Source: an uncultured Thalassolituus sp.
Lineage (GTDB): Bacteria; Pseudomonadota; Gammaproteobacteria; Pseudomonadales; Oceanobacteraceae
NCBI GenBank assembly: GCA_913054055.1
Contig: CAJXIT010000271.1
Span: 1 to 5,084, forward strand
Length of the DNA stretch: 5,084 nt
Direction: 5' to 3'
Under the pieces are notes generated by a model. It did not search any database. It saw only the letters and a program-made list of their open reading frames with translations, and was not told the origin of the DNA. A program made the translations under genes and the position numbers. This document shows positions 1 to 5,084 of the stretch, in pieces; the first letter of the stretch is position 1, and every line of letters begins with the position of its first letter.

Positions 1-48
1 TACAGCGTTAACAATGGGGTCGCATAAACCCAGTTTGGAAAATGGCAT
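1..48 (-). CDS. DEAD-box RNA helicase, N-terminal fragment (RhlE-like), cut by left edge
   Basis: Only the first 16 codons are present. Read on the minus strand from the ATG at 48-46 they give MPFSKLGLCDPIVNAV. This is the opening of the Q motif of bacterial DEAD-box helicases, in which an aromatic residue and LGL precede a proline/isoleucine and an Ala-Val, and the adenine-binding glutamine follows a little later. The spacing and the start within two residues of the conserved Phe resemble RhlE most, then DeaD/CsdA. Such proteins are cytoplasmic ATP-dependent RNA helicases acting in ribosome assembly or RNA decay. The start is well supported by a GAGG Shine-Dalgarno site 7 nt upstream. The catalytic motifs (Walker A, DEAD, SAT) lie outside the window, so the subfamily is an inference and no gene symbol is given. 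Confidence 0.75.
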   Translation of the reverse strand, partial: MPFSKLGLCDPIVNAV

Positions 49-55
49 ACAAAAG

Positions 56-59
56 CCTC
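56..59 (-). promoter_or_regulatory. Shine-Dalgarno site of the helicase gene
   Basis: On the minus strand the bases read GAGG and end 7 nt before the ATG at 48-46. This is near-ideal spacing and is the main reason for choosing that start for the fragment at the left edge. Confidence 0.7.
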
Positions 60-152
60 GGTAATGATTGATCAATGCACGGCTGAAAAGAAAGAGAGCC
101 TATAAATAAGATAATGCAGAGATGAGGTGGCATGGATAAATGATATGCATGC

Positions 153-161
153 AGTATAGCA
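153..161 (-). promoter_or_regulatory. Candidate extended -10 promoter for the helicase gene
   Basis: Read on the minus strand the bases are TGCTATACT, a TGn extension followed by a good -10 hexamer (TATACT). No convincing -35 box lies 16-18 bp upstream, which extended -10 promoters can tolerate. Transcription would start near base 146 and leave a leader of roughly 100 nt before the helicase ATG. Long leaders are known for cold-induced DEAD-box helicase genes, but I see no recognisable cold-shock element here. This is motif matching only. Confidence 0.35.
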
Positions 162-185
162 GTTTGCGGTATAAATAGACGGCAG

Positions 186-200
186 TGTTTTCCGAAAACA
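186..200. repeat. Perfect 15-bp odd palindrome, possible operator
   Basis: The sequence TGTTTTCCGAAAACA has two 7-base arms that are exact reverse complements around a single central C. The one-base centre makes it a poor RNA hairpin but a plausible binding site for a dimeric regulator in the divergent region. No regulator gene is in the window, and chance occurrence cannot be excluded. Confidence 0.35.
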
Positions 201-496
201 AGATTTTTAGTTTAAAAGGTACAGAGTATTTAGGGATGTTTAATTTCATTTCCATTGATTCGGTACCATGTATTTAAGCGTGACACTCTAGAAAGGTTAA
301 GCCACCTTCCAAATGGTTTTCCGGCTATGTCTATAACCCACTTCTAACCTCCCCTTTTCTGGATCGGATTAACCTTAATTGCCCTCTTTTGACCCTGTGT
401 TAGCCAGTACCCACTCCTAGACTCAAACTACTTAAAGAGCTTTTAAGGTGCAGTAACAACAAGAAGTACAACTAAAACTATAAACTGGAGTGGCCC

Positions 497-1660
497 ATGA
501 CATTAATAAACAGAAAGATATTCAATCCCATTTTTTCCATACTGATCGGTTTAGCCGTCTCATTCTCAAACTTGGTTGAAGCAACCGGTGATGAGTTTTT
601 AGATTACGGCTTGCACTGGGTAAGGGTGCAAAATGGCGCAGAAAATCAAGTAAATGCGCTTGATGATAATGGCAACATTGTTCCAACCATTGTGAATTAT
701 TATGACGATTCTAGACCCACCGTTATTTACTTTCATGGTTGGCAAAATGGCTCGTCTGCTGATAACTACAGCCGCGAGAGTTTTACCTTTGAAGACAACG
801 GCAATTCTTTATCTCATCTTGGCTGGAAGCAAAGAGGCTGGAATGTGGGTATTTTTTACTGGAACCAATTTGCTGACGAAGGGGAAGTAAAAAACGCCGA
901 AGCGAAATTATGGAGCGCCAGTGGCCCGAAAGGCATGCGCTACCGTTTAGATGATGGCAGTTATAGTACGGCGCAGTCCCCCAATAAATCGGTGGGTGAA
1001 TTGGCGTTTGAACAAATCACAACGGCTTTGGCTAATAATACCTCTGGCAACATTCGCTTTGCTGGGCATTCCCTTGGTAACCAATTAGCGGTTTTTACTG
1101 CTTCGCAAATTAACGATGCCGTTAACTCTGGTACTGTTTCTGCGAACGTTATGCCCAATCGCATCGCGTTACTGGACCCATTTTGGTCTAAAAATGGAAA
1201 AAGCTATTTAGGTGATCAAAATGGTGACGGCAGTCACGATTGGACGGGGGAGCGTACTCGCTGGGCCATTTCTGAAATGATTGCTGACCAAGATGTTGCA
1301 GTGGAATGGTATAAATCGTCAGCGATTTACGACCTATGGATCGGCGATCAAAACACACCGCTAGAAGGCATTGTAAACCTTAACCATCTTCGCTTTTGGT
1401 ATTTAAGTGCGACCGATATTGCAGGCAAGCACATTAATGCTCGCCACTGGTACTTTCAATCAATGGGCGATGCTGAGCCAGAAGAAGTGACCATTAACTG
1501 GTGGGGACGCCGCAAAACAACCGGATCAGATGCCGCCAGTGCTAGAACGTCTGATAACCGTATTCGCAATATGATGGGAGATGATCATCAATGGGATCAA
1601 GTGGAAGGACGCTATACCGCTAAAACCAGTGACGATCAGTTTGAACTGAAAAATTACTAA
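497..1660 (+). CDS. Secreted pancreatic-lipase-type alpha/beta hydrolase
   Basis: The 387-residue product is a probable exported esterase, lipase or phospholipase. Residues 1-29 form a Sec signal peptide (Arg/Lys at 6-7, hydrophobic core to about 27, likely cleavage after VEA at 29). HGW at 80-82 fits the oxyanion-hole strand of pancreatic-type lipases. GHSLG at 190-194 is the nucleophile elbow, with Ser192. LDP at 226-228 supplies the likely acid, Asp227. His312 is the best catalytic histidine, because the segment after it ends in an aromatic pair and Ser with the H-to-S distance of ten residues seen in that family; His297 is an alternative. A DxNxDGxxD calcium-type loop lies at 240-248. The protein has no cysteine, unlike the disulphide-rich animal enzymes. 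The start is supported by GGAG (487-490), 6 nt before the ATG. The substrate is unknown, and no dedicated lipase foldase gene is nearby. Confidence 0.85.
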   Translation: MTLINRKIFNPIFSILIGLAVSFSNLVEATGDEFLDYGLHWVRVQNGAENQVNALDDNGNIVPTIVNYYDDSRPTVIYFHGWQNGSSADNYSRESFTFEDNGNSLSHLGWKQRGWNVGIFYWNQFADEGEVKNAEAKLWSASGPKGMRYRLDDGSYSTAQSPNKSVGELAFEQITTALANNTSGNIRFAGHSLGNQLAVFTASQINDAVNSGTVSANVMPNRIALLDPFWSKNGKSYLGDQNGDGSHDWTGERTRWAISEMIADQDVAVEWYKSSAIYDLWIGDQNTPLEGIVNLNHLRFWYLSATDIAGKHINARHWYFQSMGDAEPEEVTINWWGRRKTTGSDAASARTSDNRIRNMMGDDHQWDQVEGRYTAKTSDDQFELKNY

Positions 1661-1673
1661 ACCTTAAATCCGT

Positions 1674-1707
1674 CGCTGCTGTGTTTTGTCCGTCAAACAC
1701 AGCAGCG
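1674..1707 (+). terminator. Perfect 13-bp stem-loop after the lipase gene
   Basis: The arms CGCTGCTGTGTTT (1674-1686) and AAACACAGCAGCG (1695-1707) are exact reverse complements around an 8-base loop, starting 13 nt after the lipase stop codon. Position and stability suggest transcript termination or protection of the 3' end. There is no T-tract after either arm, so it is not a textbook intrinsic terminator. It could act in Rho-dependent 3'-end trimming or as a DNA site. Confidence 0.55.
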
Positions 1708-1895
1708 GTACCGGTCACGGTTACGAGCAAGCGTTAATTATAATGATTCAAAAGGCTATACGACCCTTCATTCGCCTAAACCACTTTGCACTTCTCACAG
1801 TAAAAAACCTGAAGTAAATAACACACATAGATGAATTGCTTGGTTTAGTTAAGCTTAAAAGCTTTTTACGGCAATCACTCCCTTCATATACAACA

Positions 1896-1923
1896 TTGAT
1901 TTATGCTTTCACTCTAGGATAAT
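1896..1923 (+). promoter_or_regulatory. Candidate sigma-70 promoter of the M50 protease gene
   Basis: TTGATT (1896-1901) and GATAAT (1918-1923) are separated by 16 bp. They match four of six and five of six consensus positions. Initiation would fall near base 1930, giving a leader of about 33 nt to the GTG at 1963. An in-frame TAG at 1936-1938 rules out a longer protein, so promoter and start are consistent. This is motif evidence only. Confidence 0.45.
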
Positions 1924-1962
1924 CATGGGCTGATTTAGATTGTAAATTGTCATCCATATAGC

Positions 1963-3123
1963 GTGATCCACTTGTCCGATTTAGAAAACGACTCTCAAGC
2001 CTCTACTGATTCTGAACAACCAAGTCCAGAGCAACCCAACATGCAGCAAGAACTGTTAAACGTATTGCTAATGGGCAAACCCTTGCGCCTAATCAGCGAT
2101 GAAGATTCCACACAAAGCTTATATTGGGATAATCAATTGGTGAGCCGTATTGAACTGGCCGGCGTAAGAGTAACTGAATTGGCTCATCGTTTTCAGTTGC
2201 AAGCGCAAGCGGCGGTACAACCTGCTGCCCCACTGGCCATCAGCTTGAACATTCAAGCGCAAGACAATCACTTAAGCTATCAACTTTGGGTAGATCAGCG
2301 TCAGCAAGAAAGTGGCGAATGCCCAATGCCTATGGGCGGGCATTTAGTGAAACAAAAACCCGCCACTAATCTACTTGGCCTAGCCGCTTTGGGGTTTAAA
2401 TTATTAAAAAGTGCCAAGGTGGTAAAAGCGGTTTTAGCTGGTGCCTCGGTGGCCGGTTACGCTTGGCTGTTTTCGCTTGAATTTGCCCTAGTATTGATTG
2501 CATGTTTAGTGGCCCACGAATACGGCCACGTAAAAGCCATGAAATATTTTGGCATTAAAACCAAAGGCATTTATTTGATTCCTTTTTTAGGTGGCCTTGC
2601 AGTATCCGACGATAAAATTAATACCCGTTGGCAAGACGTTGTCATTGCCATCATGGGCCCAGTTTTTGGGTTATTTATGTCCCTAGCATGCTGGTTGCTG
2701 TATGCCGTCACCGATATTGAGTTATTTGCCGGAGCAGCGGTTTTAAGCGCCCTTTTAAATTTATTCAACCTGTTACCCATATTGCCATTAGATGGCGGCC
2801 ACATTTTAAAAAGCATCAGTTTTTCTATGCGTTCATGGGTGGGCCTTGGTGCTTGTATCGCAGGCATTGCATTGGGCTTGTGGGTGTCTTACTCGTTTGG
2901 CCTGGCGCTACTGGCATTCTTTTTAGCCGTGGGCGCTTTGGAAATTATCTTTGAATGGCGCCAACGTCATTACTCACACCTTGTACCTTTGGATAGCTAC
3001 GGACAACTGTTTTCAGCCGCTTGGTACGTATTAGTAGCTGCAGGGCATATATTGGTAATCATGAGCTTTGCGGATTCTGATAACCCTATATTGAGCCTGC
3101 CAATGAAGATATTGGGTAGTTAG
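1963..3123 (+). CDS. M50 family site-2-type intramembrane metalloprotease
   Basis: The product (386 residues from the GTG) is a polytopic zinc protease of the inner membrane. The zinc motif HEYGH at 185-189 supplies His185, His189 and catalytic Glu186. The second motif, NLLPILPLDGG at 269-279, supplies the third ligand, Asp277. PFLGG (207-211) and a Gly-Pro pair (232-233) in a later helix are also typical of the family. Membrane segments fall at about 153-172, 174-193, 225-248, 254-273, 293-308, 311-330 and 350-370. Residues 1-130 form a soluble extension that starts acidic and Ser/Gln-rich and then looks beta-strand-rich; I do not recognise it, and I see no PDZ domain. The true substrate (often an anti-sigma factor or other membrane protein) is not indicated. 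The start is uncertain: GTG 1963 has no Shine-Dalgarno site, TTG 1972 and ATG 2041 are in frame, and a TAG at 1936 blocks extension. The gene seems monocistronic. Confidence 0.85.
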   Translation: MIHLSDLENDSQASTDSEQPSPEQPNMQQELLNVLLMGKPLRLISDEDSTQSLYWDNQLVSRIELAGVRVTELAHRFQLQAQAAVQPAAPLAISLNIQAQDNHLSYQLWVDQRQQESGECPMPMGGHLVKQKPATNLLGLAALGFKLLKSAKVVKAVLAGASVAGYAWLFSLEFALVLIACLVAHEYGHVKAMKYFGIKTKGIYLIPFLGGLAVSDDKINTRWQDVVIAIMGPVFGLFMSLACWLLYAVTDIELFAGAAVLSALLNLFNLLPILPLDGGHILKSISFSMRSWVGLGACIAGIALGLWVSYSFGLALLAFFLAVGALEIIFEWRQRHYSHLVPLDSYGQLFSAAWYVLVAAGHILVIMSFADSDNPILSLPMKILGS

Positions 3124-3159
3124 AACTAACCCTCCAGCCAAGCGCCTGCATCTTTCCTT

Positions 3160-3186
3160 GATCACTGAATAGCACATTCAGTGATC
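3160..3186 (+). terminator. Perfect 10-bp stem-loop after the M50 protease gene
   Basis: GATCACTGAA (3160-3169) and TTCAGTGATC (3177-3186) are exact reverse complements around a 7-base loop, 36 nt after the stop codon. The following bases are only pyrimidine-rich with scattered Ts, so termination would be weak or Rho-assisted. A DNA-level operator for the next gene, 90 bp downstream, is the alternative. Confidence 0.5.
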
Positions 3187-3232
3187 GCCTTCTAATTTCC
3201 CAACCTGTGTTTAATTAATTGTGCACTTACCG

Positions 3233-3238
3233 TACAAT
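3233..3238 (+). promoter_or_regulatory. Candidate -10 element of the exported-protein gene
   Basis: TACAAT is a good -10 hexamer 38 bp before the ATG at 3277. The only -35 candidate at 16 bp spacing is a poor TTAATT (3211-3216). I list it because the upstream stem-loop implies that a promoter should exist in this short gap. Confidence 0.3.
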
Positions 3239-3276
3239 CATGCCTTTCTATTAGACTAAAAACGATAACAGGTAAT

Positions 3277-4521
3277 ATGAATAAAATAGCCTTACTACTT
3301 ATCTCTATCTTCTGCGCACCCGTTTGGGCAGGTATTTCAATCACTCTTAATGTGCCTGATACGTTAACGCCTACCACTGACAGCATTGTTAGAAACCCCG
3401 TTACATTAGAAGCCAGTGCATTTGATGCTGATCAACTAAACGATTCAAATACCCTAGAGTTGGATGAGTACCAGTGGTTTGTTGGCCAGTGGGACGAGAT
3501 ACAGAATGGAAATAGCGCAATTTATGAACTGCCGTTTACCTTTACATTAAACGGCAGCGACTATACAAGAATTGGGGTGTCTCAATATGGCTATGTCACC
3601 TTGCTACCAGCCAGCTATGAATTAAATAGCTATAGCAGTTATCAACATATTAGCCGTGATTGGGACAACCCTAATAGCGGAACATTTCAGCTTGCGATCT
3701 ACCCAACTATTTTTCCATTAGCGCGTAATAATGTTTATCACATTGACTGGAACATGGGCCAGTTCACTGTGGGTTCAGTTGAAGAAACTAAAACCGATGT
3801 TGTTTTAATTAAAAATCTTGAGAATCAAGTTGTGATTTATAGTCAGCATCAATTACAACGCTATGATTCTAATAGCACTAAAACCCCTTATTCGTTAGAA
3901 CAGGTTGTTATTTTAAATAGTAATGGTGATGTTCAAATTCACTTTGATACTGAATTTCCATTCGAAACCATGATGGTGGATACCATCACTTACGAAGAGT
4001 CTCATGCAGCATTAGGCCTGCGCTTCTACAGTGGCATCATGATTCCACGCCGTGTAGTGGATGAAGTAACCCTATCACCAGTACCTATGGTTAATAACAT
4101 CACGACCAATGGAGCAAAAAGCTTTTCATTTATTGCTGAGTCACTAAATGCGCTAACCACTGAAGACTTACCAACGGATGGCTCAAATCTTGATGCTGCA
4201 ACACCTGTATTATTAGAAGGTGTTGAACTGGCAAATGCAGATATTCCTTACGCCAATGTATTCACTTCAGGTTCAGAAACCCTAACACTGCCAAGCAACC
4301 TAAATTCAGGTGAAGAGTACAATTGGTCTGTAAGACAGCTGGCTACTTATACAGAAGGGTCTGGTGACAGCCTTTACATCTCTGACTGGATTAGTGATTG
4401 GAGTGAAATAAATCGCTTTTCAATTGAAAAAAATGATGACGATGATGACTTGCTTGGCTCTATCAACCCATTATTATTAATTTTACTTTCTCCACTACTA
4501 TTTTTTAGAAAACAAAAATAA
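3277..4521 (+). CDS. Exported beta-rich surface protein with C-terminal sorting-type tail
   Basis: The 414-residue product has no enzyme motif that I recognise. Residues 1-18 are a Sec signal peptide (Lys3, hydrophobic core, cleavage after VWA). Residues about 83-250 follow a pattern common in secreted bacterial beta-sandwich proteins: a PFTF strand, a GVSQYGYVTL strand-turn-strand near 100-108, and a late strand with a Gly-Asp turn (VILNSNGDVQIHF, 211-223). Residues about 269-383 resemble a fibronectin-III-like module with repeated Trp-Ser strands. The end is tripartite: five Asp (387-391), LLGS (392-395), a hydrophobic run with two prolines (396-410) and basic RKQK. This is the layout of GlyGly-CTERM or JDVT-CTERM type sorting signals, which are cleaved by intramembrane proteases, but the Gly pair is Gly-Ser here. 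AGG (3270-3272) lies 4 nt before the ATG, a weak, close ribosome site. The mature part has no cysteine. Its role is unknown. Confidence 0.75.
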   Translation: MNKIALLLISIFCAPVWAGISITLNVPDTLTPTTDSIVRNPVTLEASAFDADQLNDSNTLELDEYQWFVGQWDEIQNGNSAIYELPFTFTLNGSDYTRIGVSQYGYVTLLPASYELNSYSSYQHISRDWDNPNSGTFQLAIYPTIFPLARNNVYHIDWNMGQFTVGSVEETKTDVVLIKNLENQVVIYSQHQLQRYDSNSTKTPYSLEQVVILNSNGDVQIHFDTEFPFETMMVDTITYEESHAALGLRFYSGIMIPRRVVDEVTLSPVPMVNNITTNGAKSFSFIAESLNALTTEDLPTDGSNLDAATPVLLEGVELANADIPYANVFTSGSETLTLPSNLNSGEEYNWSVRQLATYTEGSGDSLYISDWISDWSEINRFSIEKNDDDDDLLGSINPLLLILLSPLLFFRKQK

Positions 4522-5084
4522 CTGATTTAGCTTTCTAATTTTTAGCAATGATTTGAATGGCTCCATACTGGCCCTTATTGGGTTATATATGGGGCCTTTT
4601 TTGTTGCTTAAACCAATTGCATTGCCCTGATTTTCAGCAGGTTGAAACGTACCAAATAAGCGATCAAACAAAATAAATACATTAGCAAAATTTTTATTAA
4701 TGTATTGTGGCTCATACCCGTGATGCACCCGATGTAATCTTGGGCTCACCAACACCCACTCAAATAACCCAAACCCAATGGCCTTATTGGTGTGCATTAA
4801 CATGTCATAAAAGCGATGCATAAATAGGCTTAGTATGATCACCTGTTGTGAAAAGCCTAAAAATAATAGCGGCACAATAGCCAGCCAAATAATTAAAAAC
4901 GAAAACAAACTTTGTCGAAAGCCGACGCTTAGATTCATTTCAGTAGCTTGATGATGGGTTTCATGCATCCACCATAAAATGGGAGAGTTATGTTGTGCTC
5001 TATGCAGAAGGTATACGGTTAAATCTAAGATTAATAATCCCAACATCAACTGAGCTATAAAAGGTAGGCTTTGTGAAAATACAA
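4498..5084 (-). CDS. Fatty acid hydroxylase / sterol desaturase family protein (AGMO-like), 5' end off window
   Basis: This is a membrane di-iron oxygenase of the fatty acid hydroxylase superfamily. Counting from the TTG at 5049, the three histidine clusters are HRAQH (16-20, HxxxH), HETHH (29-33, HxxHH) and HRVHH (106-110, HxxHH), with a further conserved-type His86. Hydrophobic helices run at about 2-15 and 50-76. The FRQS after the second cluster and the segment after the third, with its DRLFGTF (129-135), resemble alkylglycerol monooxygenase more than C4-sterol oxidase. An ether-lipid or fatty-chain hydroxylase role is an inference. The reading frame stays open upstream of 5049 to the window edge (VFSQSLPFIAQ precedes the Met codon), in a stretch that looks like more of the first helix, so the true start lies outside. 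The 3' end overlaps the convergent gene by 24 bp. No minus-strand terminator is obvious. Confidence 0.85.
   Translation of the reverse strand, partial: VFSQSLPFIAQLMLGLLILDLTVYLLHRAQHNSPILWWMHETHHQATEMNLSVGFRQSLFSFLIIWLAIVPLLFLGFSQQVIILSLFMHRFYDMLMHTNKAIGFGLFEWVLVSPRLHRVHHGYEPQYINKNFANVFILFDRLFGTFQPAENQGNAIGLSNKKGPIYNPIRASMEPFKSLLKIRKLNQLFLFSKK
4570..4602 (+). terminator. Intrinsic terminator of the exported-protein gene, inside the convergent gene
   Basis: GGCCCT (4570-4575) pairs with GGGGCC (4591-4596), giving five G-C pairs and one G-U pair with a 15-base loop, followed at once by six Ts (4597-4602). It begins 49 nt after the stop codon at 4521. It is the only stem-loop in the window with a proper T-tract, and it serves only the plus strand. 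It lies within the coding sequence of the minus-strand hydroxylase gene. Confidence 0.65.

Larger units (their letters stand above)
49..496. other. Gene-free divergent intergenic region
   Basis: The leftward helicase and the rightward lipase gene diverge from this 448-bp stretch. I find no open reading frame with family resemblance and no RNA gene on either strand. It holds the helicase ribosome-binding site, a candidate helicase promoter, a 10-bp palindrome ATTGATCAAT (67-76) in the helicase leader, an odd 15-bp palindrome (186-200), and a small inverted repeat CTTAAA/TTTAAG (431-447) about 50 bp before the lipase start. No convincing -35/-10 pair for the lipase gene is visible: the TTGACC at 389-394 has no -10 partner at proper spacing. 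The part from about 240 to 430 shows nothing I can name. Confidence 0.6.
1661..1962. other. Intergenic region between lipase and M50 protease genes
   Basis: This 302-bp stretch has no credible gene on either strand. It contains the stem-loop at 1674-1707, a pair of AAGCTT hexamers (1851-1856 and 1859-1864) that can form a weak 5-bp hairpin followed by a short T run, and a candidate promoter at 1896-1923. The bases from about 1715 to 1850 are featureless to my reading. Confidence 0.6.

Noticed and set aside
389..423. TTGACC with TAGACT as a lipase promoter
   Set aside because: The 23-bp spacing is too long for a sigma-70 promoter and no better -10 lies at 16-18 bp.
702..890. 62-residue plus-strand reading frame inside the lipase gene
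   Set aside because: It lies wholly within the lipase gene in another frame, with no ribosome-binding site and no family resemblance; the lipase frame carries the conserved HGW motif here.
961..1164. 67-residue minus-strand reading frame
   Set aside because: Antisense shadow of the lipase region that contains the GHSLG motif; no independent support.
1851..1867. AAGCTT repeat hairpin followed by Ts as an intrinsic terminator
   Set aside because: The stem is only five mostly A-T pairs and sits nearly 200 bp after the nearest stop codon; likely chance in A/T-rich DNA.
2571..2867. 98-residue minus-strand reading frame
   Set aside because: Antisense to the M50 protease across its LDGG motif; its composition is what the complement of membrane helices gives.
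3310..3321. Lipoprotein lipobox around Cys13 of the exported protein
   Set aside because: The residues before Cys13 (Ser-Ile-Phe) do not fit a lipobox, while VWA at 16-18 is a good ordinary signal peptidase site.
3192..3386. 64-residue minus-strand reading frame across the start of the exported-protein gene
   Set aside because: It overlaps the signal peptide codons and the spacer; no ribosome site or recognisable motif.
1..5084. A coordinated new multi-gene defence, secretion or mobile system
   Set aside because: The genes have different orientations, wide spacers with stem-loops and different families; no nuclease, transposase, toxin-antitoxin or repeat array is present.

Overview
The window looks like chromosomal DNA of a Gram-negative, probably marine, gammaproteobacterium. 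This is an inference from the moderate A+T content, the Sec-type signal peptides on two secreted proteins, a C-terminal tail of the sorting-signal kind common in marine Gammaproteobacteria, and the mix of families (RhlE-like helicase, M50 protease, AGMO-like hydroxylase). I cannot name a genus. There are no rRNA or tRNA genes, no insertion sequence and no CRISPR array.

Layout, left to right. (1) Bases 1-48, minus strand: the first 16 codons of a DEAD-box RNA helicase (Q-motif start), with a good Shine-Dalgarno site; the rest lies off the left edge. (2) Bases 49-496: a gene-free divergent region holding the helicase leader and short palindromes. (3) 497-1660, plus: an exported, cysteine-free alpha/beta hydrolase of the pancreatic-lipase type, followed by a perfect 13-bp hairpin. 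(4) 1661-1962: intergenic, with a candidate promoter for the next gene. (5) 1963-3123, plus: a polytopic M50 (site-2 type) intramembrane metalloprotease with a long soluble N-terminal extension, followed by a perfect 10-bp hairpin. (6) 3277-4521, plus: an exported beta-rich surface-type protein ending in an acidic run, a hydrophobic helix and a basic tail. (7) 4498 to the right edge, minus: a fatty acid hydroxylase/sterol desaturase family enzyme resembling alkylglycerol monooxygenase, whose 5' end is off the window.

The three plus-strand genes are separated by 153-302 bp, and a stem-loop follows each of the first two, so they look like single transcription units rather than one operon. The last two genes converge and overlap by 24 bp at their 3' ends. 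The best intrinsic terminator of the plus-strand gene sits inside the coding sequence of its convergent neighbour. A loose lipid/envelope theme (secreted lipase, membrane protease, membrane lipid oxygenase, sorted surface protein) can be drawn, but nothing in the sequence ties the genes into one pathway. I do not see a clear new multi-gene system. The most interesting items are the secreted lipase with its calcium-loop-like insert, the sorting-type tail, and the terminator embedded in the convergent gene.
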